64,000 bases of DNA from Acidimicrobiaceae bacterium (GTDB lineage Bacteria; Actinomycetota; Acidimicrobiia; Acidimicrobiales; Ilumatobacteraceae): assembly GCA_020637235.1 (NCBI GenBank), contig JACJWG010000002.1:124001-188000 (forward strand). The letters are read 5' to 3'. Shown here in pieces: positions 15,878 through 24,310 of the stretch. The position numbers and the translations under genes were made by a program. The notes below the pieces were generated by a model. That model worked only from the letters and a program-made list of their open reading frames with translations, ran no database searches and was not told the origin of the DNA. The first letter of the stretch is position 1. Each line of letters begins with the position of its first letter.

Positions 15878-16474
15878 TCAGTCGAACGCGTCGAGTGCGG
15901 CTCGGGCACGCGCCCACACGCCGGGTAGCACGGGTTCGACGTGGGGGGCGTTGCGCTCGACCACACGCTCGCGGGTGATGCCGTGCTCGCGCCAGGTGGT
16001 GCCCCCCTCGGCGAGGTTGAGCAGCATCGGGGCCATCCGGTCGATCGCCATCACATAGCGCGCCTCAGGGGTGTCGCCGCGCTCGTACTCGTCCCACAGC
16101 TCGCGCAGGTGGCGCGCCGCCGCCTCCGGCAACAGCCCGAACAGGCGGTCGGCGGCGGCCTGCTCTCGTTCGACCTTGCTCGCGAGGTGCTCACCCTGGT
16201 CGTAGGCGAAGGTGTCGCCTGCGTCGATCTCGACGATGTCGTGCGCGAGCGCCATCGCGACCGCACGGGCCACGTCGACCGGTTCGGTGGCGTGACCGGC
16301 GAACACGAGCGCCGCCATCCCGAGGTGCCACGAGTGTTCGGCGGTGTTCTCGCGGCGCGACCCGTCGGCCAGGCGGTTGCGGCGCTCCACCCCCTTCAGC
16401 CGGTCGAGCTCCATGAAGAACGCGATCGTGAGCTCGACGTCGGCATCGGTCATGGGCGGTGGAGCGTCGGCCAT
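15878..16474 (-). CDS. HD-domain phosphohydrolase (YfbR / 5'-deoxynucleotidase-like)
   Basis: 198 residues. ENTAEHSWHLGMAAL supplies the first metal histidines, ALAHDIVEIDAGDTFAYD the HD pair, and IDRMAPMLLN the distal Asp. The family hydrolyses nucleoside monophosphates or similar phosphates. An alternative ATG seven codons in (MTDADVEL) is possible. Divergent from the hydroxyacyl-CoA dehydrogenase gene by 68 bases, within which a TTACC palindrome lies. Confidence 0.88.
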   Translation of the reverse strand: MADAPPPMTDADVELTIAFFMELDRLKGVERRNRLADGSRRENTAEHSWHLGMAALVFAGHATEPVDVARAVAMALAHDIVEIDAGDTFAYDQGEHLASKVEREQAAADRLFGLLPEAAARHLRELWDEYERGDTPEARYVMAIDRMAPMLLNLAEGGTTWREHGITRERVVERNAPHVEPVLPGVWARARAALDAFD

Positions 16475-16514
16475 GCCGACAGCTTGCCAGCGCGCACCGT
16501 CGCCTTGGGAGAAG

Positions 16515-16528
16515 TTACCGGTGAGTAG
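16515..16528 (+). promoter_or_regulatory. Shared 14-nt palindrome, site A (ethylmalonyl-CoA set)
   Basis: TTACCGGTGAGTAG, 14 bases before the start codon of the 3-hydroxyacyl-CoA dehydrogenase. It fits the consensus TTACCSRCGGGTAR drawn from sites A-D, with two deviations in the right arm. It is the weakest of the four. Confidence 0.55.
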
Positions 16529-16542
16529 CTATCGTGCGGGCC

Positions 16543-17394
16543 ATGACTGAGATCAAGCGGGTGGGGGTGCTCGGGTCCGGGATCATGGGCTCGGGTCTGG
16601 CAGAGGTGATGGCGCGGTCGGGCTACGAGGTCGTGGTGCGATCGCGGTCGCAGGCGTCGGCCGACGCGATGGTGGCCTCGATCGACAAGGGCCTCACCAA
16701 GGCCGTCGAGCGCGGCAAGGCCACCGAGGACGAGAAGGCGGCCATCCTGGGCCGGATCTCGGCCACCGACCATCTCGGTCGGGTGGCCGACTGCGATCTC
16801 GTCATCGAGTCCGTCGTCGAGGACCTCGCGGTGAAGAAGGCACTCTTCGTCGAGCTCGAGGAGATCGTGAAGCCCGAGGGCATCCTCGCCACCAACACCT
16901 CCACGCTGCCGGTCGTCGAGCTCGCGATGGTGACCAAGCGGCCCGCCCAGGTGTGCGGCATCCACTTCTTCAACCCGGCGCCGGCGATGAAGCTCGTCGA
17001 GGTGATCCGCCCGATCACGGCCAGCGACGACACGATCGCCGCCGCGATGGCCTTCGCCACGTCGTGCGGCAAGGACGCGGTCGAGGTGAAGGACCGCGCC
17101 GGCTTCGTCGTCAACGCGCTGCTCTTCCCCTACCTCAACAACGCCGTGCGGATGTGGGAGACGGGCACCGCGTCGATGGAGGACATCGACACCGCGATGA
17201 AGGGCGGCTGCAACTTCCCGATGGGGCCCTTCGCCCTGCTCGACCTGGTCGGTCTCGACACGTCGCTGTCGATCCTGGACGCCCTGTACGCCGAGTTCCG
17301 CGACCCCAACTACGCAGCCGTGCCCTCGCTGCGTCGCATGGTCGCCGCCGGCCACCTCGGCCGCAAGACCAAGCGCGGCTTCTACAGCTACTGA
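16543..17394 (+). CDS. 3-hydroxybutyryl-CoA dehydrogenase
   Basis: 283 residues. It would interconvert acetoacetyl-CoA and 3-hydroxybutyryl-CoA with NAD(P)H. The Rossmann motif GVLGSGIMGSGLAEVMARSG is followed by ESVVEDLAVKKALF, ATNTSTLPVVELA, the catalytic histidine in CGIHFFNPAPAMKLVEV, and RAGFVVNALLFPYLNNAV. The C-terminal domain ends in GHLGRKTKRGFYSY. With thiolase, ccr, mce and ecm elsewhere in the window it would supply crotonyl-CoA precursors for the ethylmalonyl-CoA pathway. The palindrome TTACCGGTGAGTAG sits in its promoter region. ATG at 16543. Confidence 0.92.
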   Translation: MTEIKRVGVLGSGIMGSGLAEVMARSGYEVVVRSRSQASADAMVASIDKGLTKAVERGKATEDEKAAILGRISATDHLGRVADCDLVIESVVEDLAVKKALFVELEEIVKPEGILATNTSTLPVVELAMVTKRPAQVCGIHFFNPAPAMKLVEVIRPITASDDTIAAAMAFATSCGKDAVEVKDRAGFVVNALLFPYLNNAVRMWETGTASMEDIDTAMKGGCNFPMGPFALLDLVGLDTSLSILDALYAEFRDPNYAAVPSLRRMVAAGHLGRKTKRGFYSY

Positions 17395-17403
17395 CCCACC
17401 TCG

Positions 17404-17450
17404 TTCTGGTCGCGCATCTTCACGCTGAGCGTGAAGATGCGCGACCAGAA
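17404..17450. repeat. 47-nt perfect palindrome, left copy
   Basis: Two 23-nt perfect arms beginning TTCTGGTCGCGCATCTTCAC surround a single central G at 17427. An identical copy lies at 18436-18482, and a diverged copy with the same ends and the same length at 31128-31174. It starts nine bases after the stop of the upstream dehydrogenase gene. Confidence 0.9.
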
Positions 17451-17503
17451 CCACGGTGATTTCCGGATCGGCGAGGTCGCCGCCCTTCTTTGACGGCGTG
17501 CAG

Positions 17504-18460
17504 ATGACACGCCTTCACGCCTTCGCCCGCACCCATCACGGGCTGATCGACGTCACGACCGCCGACCGACTCGGTCTCTCCCTCGCAGCGTGGTACCGAG
17601 CGCTCGACGGCGGTCCCCTCGAACTCGTCCATCCCGGTGTGGCGCGCATCGCCGGCGCTCCGGTCACCCGCGAGCAACTGATCCTCGCCGCCGTCTGGGC
17701 CTGCGGGCCCGGGTCGATGAGCTCCCACCGGTCGTCGGCGCTCGTCTGGGGGGTCCGGCGGCCGATGGACGACCCCGTCGACGTGATCGTGCCGGCTCGA
17801 TCGCGCAGCGCGCGGATCGAGGGTGTGGTCGTCCACCACCCTCGCGACCTGGTCGATCTCCGACCGGTGGTACGTGGTGGGATCCCGACGACGTCACCGA
17901 CACGGATGCTGCTCGACCTCGGCGCGGTCGATCGAGCCGGCGTCGTGTCGGCGCTGACGGAGATCCTGCGGACCCGGGTCGTGTCTCATCGCTCGATCGC
18001 CGCCTTCCTCACCGAGCACCGGGGCAAGGGTCGTCACGGGGTCCGCGCCCTCGAGCGGGCGCTCGACGCCGTCACGATCGACGGTCGCATGACCGACAGC
18101 CCGCTCGAGCGACGAATGCACGCGCTGCTCGCGGCCTTTCGACTCCCGCCGTGCGAGTTCCACGCCCAGTGCGCCGGCTACGAGGTCGACTTCCGGGTGA
18201 GCGGCACGCACATCGTGATCGAGTGCGACGGCTGGGGCGTCCACGGCGCCGACCCCGAGCAGTTCGACTTCGACCGTCGACGCGGCGCCGATCTCGCCGC
18301 GGCCGGCTTCGTGCAGATCCACGTCACGTGGGCGCAGGTCACGAGGGAACCTGCGCAGGTCGCCCGACGCATCGAGGCCGTCATCCGGCAGTGGGCACCC
18401 GACGTCCTCGCGCTCCATCGGGCCGCAGAGAAGCGTTCTGGTCGCGCATCTTCACGCTGA
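17504..18460 (+). CDS. AbiEi-like / DUF559 protein with Vsr-type nuclease fold
   Basis: 318 residues. The N-terminal half resembles the AbiEi-type winged-helix module seen on many actinobacterial DUF559 proteins (TTADRLGLSLAAWYRAL, VHPGVARIAG). The C-terminal half is DUF559, a Vsr/very-short-patch-repair-like endonuclease fold: SPLERRMHALL, YEVDFRVSGTHIVIECDGWG and the VTREPAQVARRIEAVI helix. The candidate metal residues (E of SPLERR, D of YEVDFR, ECDG) are all present. Its stop codon lies inside the right palindrome, and an identical palindrome precedes the gene. I start at ATG 17504; an in-frame ATG at 17456 is possible. Biological role unknown. Confidence 0.85.
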   Translation: MTRLHAFARTHHGLIDVTTADRLGLSLAAWYRALDGGPLELVHPGVARIAGAPVTREQLILAAVWACGPGSMSSHRSSALVWGVRRPMDDPVDVIVPARSRSARIEGVVVHHPRDLVDLRPVVRGGIPTTSPTRMLLDLGAVDRAGVVSALTEILRTRVVSHRSIAAFLTEHRGKGRHGVRALERALDAVTIDGRMTDSPLERRMHALLAAFRLPPCEFHAQCAGYEVDFRVSGTHIVIECDGWGVHGADPEQFDFDRRRGADLAAAGFVQIHVTWAQVTREPAQVARRIEAVIRQWAPDVLALHRAAEKRSGRASSR

Positions 18461-18482
18461 GCGTGAAGATGCGCGACCAGAA
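18436..18482. repeat. 47-nt perfect palindrome, right copy
   Basis: Identical base for base to 17404-17450. It supplies the last residues (SGRASSR) and stop codon of the DUF559 gene and ends 29 bases before the chosen aat start. No target-site duplication is visible around the pair. Confidence 0.9.
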
Positions 18483-18511
18483 CGATGGGTGCGGTCGGGC
18501 ATGATCAATGC

Positions 18512-19180
18512 GTGGACTGGCGGTCGGCACATCCGATGATGCGGCCCGTCGAACCGTGGCCGTCGCGGTGGCGGTTGCCCGACCCGAACGACGCCGATCG
18601 ACACGGGCTGTGCGCCGTGGGCGCCGACCTCGAACCGGGGACCCTGCTCGCGGCGTACCGTCACGGGTTGTTCCCGATGCCGGTCCGCAAGAAGCTCGTC
18701 GGATGGTGGTCGCCCGATCCGCGCGGCGTCCTGCCCCTCGACGGGCTGCGAGTGAGCCGGTCGCTGCGCAAGAGTTGCGCCCGGTTCGAGATCCGATTCG
18801 ACACCCGCTTCCGCGACGTGATGCAGGCGTGCGGCGACCCTCGCCGCCCGCACGGTTGGATCAACGCAGCGTTCGTCGACGCGTACGAGCGGCTGTTCGA
18901 GCTGGGGTGGGTGCACTCCGTGGAGGCGTATCGCGACGGCGAACTCGTCGGCGGACTGTACGGGGTGCGCATCAACGGGTTCTTCGCCGGCGAGTCGATG
19001 TTCTCCCACGTGACCGACGCCTCGAAAGTCGCGCTCGTGGCACTCGTCGAGTGGTTGAACGACACCGCTGCGACGCTGCTCGACGTGCAGTGGACGACCG
19101 ACCATCTGGCGAGCCTCGGTGCGGTGGAGGTGCCTCGGGCGGCGTACCTCTCGCTGCTGCGCGAGGCGGTCGCCGCCTGA
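18512..19180 (+). CDS. aat: Leucyl/phenylalanyl-tRNA--protein transferase
   Basis: 222 residues. The enzyme adds Leu or Phe from aminoacyl-tRNA to proteins with N-terminal Lys or Arg, marking them for ClpS/ClpAP-type degradation (N-degron pathway). Family segments are DPNDADRHGLCAVGADLEPGTLLAAYRHGLFPMP, WWSPDPRGVLPL, FGESMF-like FAGESMFSHVTDASKVAL and LLDVQWTTDHLASLGAVEVPRAAYL. The start is uncertain: GTG 18512 is given, ATG 18536 is the shorter option, and ATG 18485 begins only three bases after the palindrome. Full length by the family. Confidence 0.93.
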   Translation: MDWRSAHPMMRPVEPWPSRWRLPDPNDADRHGLCAVGADLEPGTLLAAYRHGLFPMPVRKKLVGWWSPDPRGVLPLDGLRVSRSLRKSCARFEIRFDTRFRDVMQACGDPRRPHGWINAAFVDAYERLFELGWVHSVEAYRDGELVGGLYGVRINGFFAGESMFSHVTDASKVALVALVEWLNDTAATLLDVQWTTDHLASLGAVEVPRAAYLSLLREAVAA

Positions 19181-19232
19181 GGCCCTCACAGTGGTCCCGC
19201 CACCGAACTGCGCTCACGCCTGGCAAAGGTGC

Positions 19233-19262
19233 GGGGCCGACGGCCCGAAGGCCGCCGGCCCC
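19233..19262 (+). terminator. Hairpin after aat
   Basis: GGGGCCG and CGGCCCC arms with an inner GGCC-CGAA-GGCC stem, separated by a 2x2 internal mismatch. It follows the aat stop by 52 bases. Stable but without a U-tract. Confidence 0.4.
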
Positions 19263-19364
19263 AGCGTCCGGCATGCAGTCGGACCGCCGAAATCCGACTC
19301 ACGCTGGTTCCGCCCGCTCCCAGGTCGCTCGTGCGAGCTCTGGGATGTGCACCGTTGCGCCGAA

Positions 19365-20585
19365 ATGATCGGAACATCTGCGGCGCACCTTGAGCGGTTC
19401 TTGAAGAGATTGTCGCGTTTCCTGCCGGTTGCCGCGGCGTGCCTGCTGGTGGCGTGCTCGCTGGTGGCGTGCGCCACCGACGCCGCCACCGACGCCGCCA
19501 CCGCGGTGCCGTCCGAGCGCGTCGCCGCACCGGAGCTGCCACCGCCGCTCGCCCGCATGCTGAGCGACCGGCCGGCGCCGCCGATCGACGCCATGGAGGT
19601 CTGGGTCTGCGACGTCCCCGCCGGCGCGACCGCAGCGGTGTACGGCGGCCTGACTCTGCGTGAGCCCCTCACCGCCGACGGCATCGTCGCGGCGATCGGC
19701 GAGCGCCTGCACACCTACGTCGGCACCGTGTCGGGCGGTCGCACCGATCTGCGGCTCGTGGCCGGCGGCACCGTGACCATGGGCGTCGACGACGACGACG
19801 ATGCCTGTGCCGAGGCGTCACTCGCCCGATCGTCGGGCGAGGCCGACGTGGTGCTGGCGGTCGCGACGGCACAGCACGACCTCGGCCAGCCAGGTGGACG
19901 GGGCCGCCCGGGCAGTTCGCTCACCTGCACCGAGTCGTGCTCCGCCGCGGCGACGGGACGCGCGATCGTGATCGGCGCCAACGACTTCCACGACTCGTGG
20001 GGCGAGGTGCCGCTGCTCGACCTCATCGAGCACGAGTACGGGCACACCCTCGGCCTGCCGCACTCGGGCACCGAGCAGCCGGGTGACGACGAGTACATCA
20101 GCGCGATCGACCTGATGAGCAACAGCGCGGCACCACGTGACGTCCACCCCGATCGACGCGACGGCCCGCTGCCCCTCGCGATCGACCTCGTCGACGTCGG
20201 GTGGCTCGCGCTCGACCAGGTGGTGGTCCCCCGGGCGGGCGCCGAGACGATCGACGTCGAACTCACCCCCACGTCCGACCCGCGCGAGTCGTCGGGTCCA
20301 CGACTGCTGGTGCTGCCCGTGGACGAGCACCGGATGGTGAGCGTCGAGTTCCGCGTACCCGTCGGTCTCGACGACCATCTGCCGGAGGCGGGCGTGGCCG
20401 TGCACCGGATCGACGACCGTGCGGGCGGTGGTGTGCTGCGTGTCCAGGTGCCCCTGCACACCGACGTCGTGCCGTTCACCGACCTGCTCGGAGCAGGCGA
20501 CGTGCTCGAGCGTGACGGCTGGCGGATCGAAGTGCGCGCCGTCGGTGCGACCGCCCACCTGGCGATCACACCTACCGACGGGTAA
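19365..20585 (+). CDS. Secreted lipoprotein zinc metalloprotease-like protein
   Basis: 406 residues. The basic N terminus and hydrophobic run end in a lipobox-like LVAC, consistent with a lipoprotein outside the membrane. The zinc motif LIEHEYGHTLGLPHS (HExxHxxGxxH, metzincin-like) lies mid-protein, followed by SAIDLMSNSAAPRD, where a Met-turn would fall. Downstream beta-rich segments (LLVLPVDEHRMVSVEFRVP, VHRIDDRAGGGV) resemble the accessory region of M6/M10-like secreted proteases. Nearest family is uncertain. Start could be ATG 19365 or a TTG a dozen codons downstream. Its last codons overlap the operator-like palindrome of ecm. Confidence 0.8.
   Translation: MIGTSAAHLERFLKRLSRFLPVAAACLLVACSLVACATDAATDAATAVPSERVAAPELPPPLARMLSDRPAPPIDAMEVWVCDVPAGATAAVYGGLTLREPLTADGIVAAIGERLHTYVGTVSGGRTDLRLVAGGTVTMGVDDDDDACAEASLARSSGEADVVLAVATAQHDLGQPGGRGRPGSSLTCTESCSAAATGRAIVIGANDFHDSWGEVPLLDLIEHEYGHTLGLPHSGTEQPGDDEYISAIDLMSNSAAPRDVHPDRRDGPLPLAIDLVDVGWLALDQVVVPRAGAETIDVELTPTSDPRESSGPRLLVLPVDEHRMVSVEFRVPVGLDDHLPEAGVAVHRIDDRAGGGVLRVQVPLHTDVVPFTDLLGAGDVLERDGWRIEVRAVGATAHLAITPTDG
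20572..20585 (+). promoter_or_regulatory. Shared 14-nt palindrome, site B (ethylmalonyl-CoA set)
   Basis: CTACCGACGGGTAA, ending at the stop codon of the metalloprotease gene and 11 bases before the ecm start. Its location over the end of an unrelated coding sequence makes chance codon use an alternative, but it matches sites C and D closely. Confidence 0.55.
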
Positions 20586-20596
20586 CAATCGCGCCC

Positions 20597-22540
20597 ATGG
20601 CGACACGTGACGAGCCCTGGTTGATGCGCACCTACTCGGGCCACTCGACGGCGAAGAAGAGCAACGAGCTGTACCGCACCAACCTCGCGAAGGGCCAGAC
20701 CGGCCTCTCGATCGCGTTCGACCTGCCCACCCAGACGGGTTACGACCCCGACTCGGCGATGGCGCGCGGGGAGGTCGGCAAGGTCGGCGTGCCCGTGGCA
20801 CATCTCGGCCACATGCGCACCCTGCTCGACGGCATCCCGCCGGGCACGATGAACACGTCGATGACGATCAACGCCACGGCCGCCTGGCTGCTCGCGTTGT
20901 ACGTCGCCAATGCCGAGGAGCAGGGCGCCTCGTCGACGGCGCTGCGCGGCACCACCCAGAACGACATCGTCAAGGAGTACCTGTCGCGGGGCACGTACAT
21001 CTTCCCGCCCGAGCCGTCGAAGCGCCTGATCGTCGACATGGTGGCCTGGTGCGCGAACCACGCCCCGAAGTGGAACCCGATGAACGTGTGCTCGTACCAC
21101 CTGCAAGAAGCGGGCGCCACGCCGGTGCAGGAGATCGCGTTCTCGCTCGCCACGGCGATCGACGTGCTCGACGCCGTGCGCGAGAGCGGCCAGGTGCAAC
21201 CCGAGCAGTTCGCCCAGGTGTTCGGCTCGATCTCGTTCTTCGTGAACGCCGGCATCCGCTTCGTCGAGGAGATCTGCAAGCTGCGCGCGTTCACCGACCT
21301 GTGGGACCGCATCGGCCTCGAGCGCTACGGCGTCACCGACGCGAAGGCGCGCCGCTTCCGCTACGGCGTGCAGGTGAACAGCCTCGGCCTCACCGAGGCG
21401 CAGCCCGAGAACAACGTGCAGCGGATCGTGCTGGAGATGCTCGCGGTCACGCTGTCGAAGAAGGCTCGAGCTCGCAGCGTGCAGCTCCCCGCGTGGAACG
21501 AAGCGCTCGGGCTGCCGCGCCCGTGGGACCAGCAGTGGTCGTTGCGAATGCAACAAGTGCTCGCATTCGAGACCGACCTGCTCGAATTCGGCGACATCTT
21601 CGACGGCTCGACCGTGATCGAGGCCAAGACCGCCGAGCTGCGCGACGCCGCGTGGGCGGAGCTGCAGGACGTGCTCGAGCGCGGCGGCGCATTCGAGGCG
21701 GTGGAGGAGCTGAAGGGCCGACTGGTGCGATCGATGGCCGAACGCACCCGCCGCATCGAATCGGGTGAGCAGGTGGTGGTGGGCGTGAACGCCTACACCG
21801 AGACCACCGAGTCGCCCCTCGGCGGCAGCGACAACATCCTCACCGTCGACCCGGCCGTCGGTGCCGAGATGACCGACGACGTGCGGTCGTGGCGGGCGTC
21901 GCGCGACCAGGCGGCGGTCGACGCCGCGCTCGACGACCTCCGCCGCGCCGGCGAGGACGGCAGCAACATCATGGGTCCGTCGATCGCACTGGCGAAGGCC
22001 GGCGGCACCACCGGCGAGTGGGCCTCCACGTTGCGCGACGTGTTCGGTGAGTACCGCGCCCCGACCGGCGTGTCGGCAGCGGTGGGCAAGCGTCCGGGCG
22101 AGCTGGCCGAGGTGGCCGAGTTCGTGAAGACGATCCAGGGTGGCCCACCGAAGTTCCTGGTGGCCAAGCCAGGCCTCGACGGGCACTCCAACGGCGCCGA
22201 GCAGATCGCCGTGGCGGCACGCGACGCCGGGATGGAGGTCGTCTACGCCGGCATCCGATCGACGCCGGAGCAGATCGTGTCCGCCGCTCGCGACGAGGAC
22301 CCCGACGTGATCGGGGTGTCGATCCTGAGCGGCTCGCACCTCGAACTCGTCCCCGACCTGCTGCGGCTGATGGCCGACGAGGGCGTCGATGCCCCGCTCG
22401 TCGTGGGCGGGATCATCCCCGAGACCGATCGTCAATGGTTGCTCGACGCAGGGGTCGCCGCCGTCTACACGCCGAAGGACTTCCAGCTGTCGAGGATCAT
22501 GCGCGACGTCGCCGACCTCGCCGTCGCCCACCGAGGCTGA
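20597..22540 (+). CDS. ecm: Ethylmalonyl-CoA mutase (MeaA-type, B12-dependent)
   Basis: 647 residues. It converts (2R)-ethylmalonyl-CoA to methylsuccinyl-CoA using adenosylcobalamin. The TIM-barrel part shows RTYSGHSTAKKSNELY, GQTGLSIAFDLPTQTGYDPD, MNTSMTINATAAWLLALY and VQVNSLGLTEAQPENNVQR; these read like Streptomyces MeaA rather than methylmalonyl-CoA mutase. The C-terminal cobalamin domain carries DGHSNGAEQI (the DxHxxG base), SILSGSHLELV and VVGGIIPETD. Both domains sit in one chain, as in Ecm. Palindrome site B overlaps its promoter region. A CGGACGT-type hairpin follows the stop. Confidence 0.93.
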   Translation: MATRDEPWLMRTYSGHSTAKKSNELYRTNLAKGQTGLSIAFDLPTQTGYDPDSAMARGEVGKVGVPVAHLGHMRTLLDGIPPGTMNTSMTINATAAWLLALYVANAEEQGASSTALRGTTQNDIVKEYLSRGTYIFPPEPSKRLIVDMVAWCANHAPKWNPMNVCSYHLQEAGATPVQEIAFSLATAIDVLDAVRESGQVQPEQFAQVFGSISFFVNAGIRFVEEICKLRAFTDLWDRIGLERYGVTDAKARRFRYGVQVNSLGLTEAQPENNVQRIVLEMLAVTLSKKARARSVQLPAWNEALGLPRPWDQQWSLRMQQVLAFETDLLEFGDIFDGSTVIEAKTAELRDAAWAELQDVLERGGAFEAVEELKGRLVRSMAERTRRIESGEQVVVGVNAYTETTESPLGGSDNILTVDPAVGAEMTDDVRSWRASRDQAAVDAALDDLRRAGEDGSNIMGPSIALAKAGGTTGEWASTLRDVFGEYRAPTGVSAAVGKRPGELAEVAEFVKTIQGGPPKFLVAKPGLDGHSNGAEQIAVAARDAGMEVVYAGIRSTPEQIVSAARDEDPDVIGVSILSGSHLELVPDLLRLMADEGVDAPLVVGGIIPETDRQWLLDAGVAAVYTPKDFQLSRIMRDVADLAVAHRG

Positions 22541-22542
22541 AC

Positions 22543-22559
22543 CGGACGTCGAACGTCCG
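22543..22559 (+). terminator. Short palindrome after ecm
   Basis: CGGACGT-CGA-ACGTCCG, 7-bp perfect arms two bases after the ecm stop and 23 bases before the next gene. Too short and without a U-tract to be a confident terminator; an operator for the PPOX gene is the alternative. Confidence 0.3.
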
Positions 22560-22581
22560 CATCGCCTGGTAGCCACGGCGC

Positions 22582-23007
22582 ATGCTCACCACTGCAGCAC
22601 TCCCTCCCTCGCGACGCGCACACGTCGAGACCCGGCTCGCCACCAACCTCATGGCGTGGCTCACCACCGTCGGGCCGACGGGCCGGCCCGACTGCGTGCC
22701 CGTCTGGTTCCTCGCCGGCGACGACGGACGCTTCCTCGTGTACAGCCAGCCGGGCAAGGCGAAGTTGCGCAACATCGCCGCCAACCCGGCCGTCGCCCTC
22801 GGGCTCGACGTCACCGACATCGGCCGCGACATCATTCGTGTCGAGGGGACGGCCGCGCACGCGCCCGACCACCCGCGTGCGGACCAGGTGCCGGCCTACG
22901 TGGCCAAGTACACCGAGCGGATCGGGGCGATCTTCGGCACCGTCGAACGCTTTGCCGAGCTGTTCTCGGCACCGATCGTCGTCACGCCCACCCGGCTGCA
23001 CGCCTGA
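22582..23007 (+). CDS. PPOX-class (F420/flavin-dependent) oxidoreductase
   Basis: 141 residues of the pyridoxamine-phosphate-oxidase-like split-barrel fold (TNLMAWLTTVGPTGRPDCVPVWFL, RFLVYSQPGKAKLRNIAANPAVAL, DIIRVEGTAA). This pattern fits the actinobacterial F420-dependent or F420-binding PPOX group. Substrate unknown. It is downstream of ecm by 41 bases and may be cotranscribed, although a hairpin lies between. Confidence 0.85.
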   Translation: MLTTAALPPSRRAHVETRLATNLMAWLTTVGPTGRPDCVPVWFLAGDDGRFLVYSQPGKAKLRNIAANPAVALGLDVTDIGRDIIRVEGTAAHAPDHPRADQVPAYVAKYTERIGAIFGTVERFAELFSAPIVVTPTRLHA

Positions 23008-23065
23008 CCGCGCCGTTCGCCCCGGACGGGGGTCGGATGGTGGCGGGTTCGGGCGGTGACGGGGA

Positions 23066-23764
23066 TCAGACGGTGACGGGCTGCTGGCTCTCGATCCAGC
23101 GCTCGAGCACCGGGCCGCTCTCGAAGCTGGTGATCAGCGCGTAGCGCGGGTGGTCGTGGTTGTGCACCACCACGTGCCAGAGGCGCTGGGTGTCGACGGT
23201 GAAGCGCGACCACTGCGGCAGCGGCACGCGCACCTCGGTGTCGGGGTCGGGGGTGCCGTCGGGCAGCGAGTCCATCAGTAGCATGTAGCTGTCGGGGTCG
23301 TCGGTGAGCTCGATCCAGTTGCGCACCACCCAGCCGGTGCCCTCCGGGTTGAAGCGGTTGTTGTCGTCGCGGTGGATCGACTTGAGCGCCTGGTCGTGAT
23401 CCTGCGGCTGGAGCTTGATGATCCGCACACGACCGAAGTTGGCGCCCACCCCGGCGATGTAGTCGCGCAGCGTGGGGGCGTGCTCGGCGTTGGGCGTCCA
23501 CAGGGCGTCCTTGTCGCACTTGCCCTTGTCCCAGAAGCCACGGCAGTCGAGCTGACCGTCGGCCGACGCGAGCGGGGCGAAGTTGGTGTCGCCCCCGCTC
23601 TTCCAGTCCATGTACTCGAGCCGCTCCCACTCCTCGGGCGACACCGTGAACGGCAGCGGGCTCATCGCCACGAAGCCGGTCTCGGCGAGCATCGGCATCC
23701 GGTAGTGGTCCGTGTCGCGGGGGATCGACACGCTCCAGTGGTCGGTGGTCGGCCAGAACGTCAT
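23066..23764 (-). CDS. Unknown protein, possibly a cupin/2OG-oxygenase-like fold
   Basis: 232 residues, no signal peptide, not confidently recognised. The central part has RVRIIKLQPQDHDQALKSIH then RDDNNRFNPEG, and later RLWHVVVHNHDHPRYALITS. An HxD-like pair (H-R-D) plus a distal histidine on flanking beta-strands is reminiscent of aspartyl beta-hydroxylase-like double-stranded beta-helix enzymes, where iron is held by HxD...H. That is a structural guess only. CRGFWDKGKCDKDALW is an unusual Cys-rich insert. It is convergent with the PPOX gene. Confidence 0.7.
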   Translation of the reverse strand: MTFWPTTDHWSVSIPRDTDHYRMPMLAETGFVAMSPLPFTVSPEEWERLEYMDWKSGGDTNFAPLASADGQLDCRGFWDKGKCDKDALWTPNAEHAPTLRDYIAGVGANFGRVRIIKLQPQDHDQALKSIHRDDNNRFNPEGTGWVVRNWIELTDDPDSYMLLMDSLPDGTPDPDTEVRVPLPQWSRFTVDTQRLWHVVVHNHDHPRYALITSFESGPVLERWIESQQPVTV

Positions 23765-23866
23765 GGCACGAGACTACGCCCGCCGAACCGGCACGTCCCG
23801 GGCACGAGGTCCCATGTCACGCTGCGCGGTCGACCGCGATCCGCGGCCGCCAGGCCCGATGGAACG

Positions 23867-24250
23867 TCAGCCTGCGGTGGTCGACGTGGGCGGCAGCGTC
23901 GTGGTGGTCGTCGTGGTGGTCGTCGTCGGGATCGTGGTCGGCGCCGGGATGTCGAGCACGTCGCCGACCTCGATGTGGTCGGGGTCGAGGATCGAGTTCA
24001 GCGTGATCAGCTCCTGGTAGTCGACCCCGAACTGGTCGGCGATGGTGCGCAGGCCGTCGCCGGGCGCGATCTCGTACTGGATCGGGATGTACTCGGTGGT
24101 GGTGGTCACCGGGATCGTGGTGGTGGTGGTCGAGTTGATCGGCGGCAGGGTGCCGGCGGCCCCGTCGCCGCCGTCGTCACCGCACGCCGCCATCGCCAGC
24201 GGGAGGCCGGCGAGGACCAGCGAGAGCGTCACCAGCCCTCGTCTCTCCAT
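23867..24250 (-). CDS. LysM-domain lipoprotein
   Basis: 127 residues. A hydrophobic signal ends in a lipobox-like MAAC, then CGDDGGDG, a Thr-rich linker and one LysM domain (YEIAPGDGLRTIADQFGVDYQELITLNSILDPDHIEVGDVL, here split by commas of sense rather than sequence). The C terminus is a run of ten threonines. LysM binds peptidoglycan, so the protein should sit between membrane and wall. The Thr runs echo those of the cyclophilin and suggest O-glycosylated linkers, which is inference. It is divergent from the alpha/beta hydrolase pair. Confidence 0.85.
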   Translation of the reverse strand: MERRGLVTLSLVLAGLPLAMAACGDDGGDGAAGTLPPINSTTTTTIPVTTTTEYIPIQYEIAPGDGLRTIADQFGVDYQELITLNSILDPDHIEVGDVLDIPAPTTIPTTTTTTTTTTLPPTSTTAG

Positions 24251-24310
24251 GGCGGCGCACACTACTGGCGGATGCCCGGCGCGCGGGAGCGGACCCGTAG
24301 TCTCGACGTC

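Noticed and set aside
17404..18482. DUF559 unit considered as a classical insertion sequence
   Set aside because: No transposase domain and no target-site duplication seen; ends are palindromes rather than simple inverted terminal repeats.
19366..19393. TCAA-N16-TCCGATCA on the minus strand (WhiG-like)
   Set aside because: No minus-strand gene lies downstream; it overlaps the start of the plus-strand lipoprotein gene. Probably chance.
23066..23764. Assigning the 232-residue protein as an aspartyl beta-hydroxylase
   Set aside because: Only an HxD-like pair and a later His on strand-like segments are visible; not enough to name the family.
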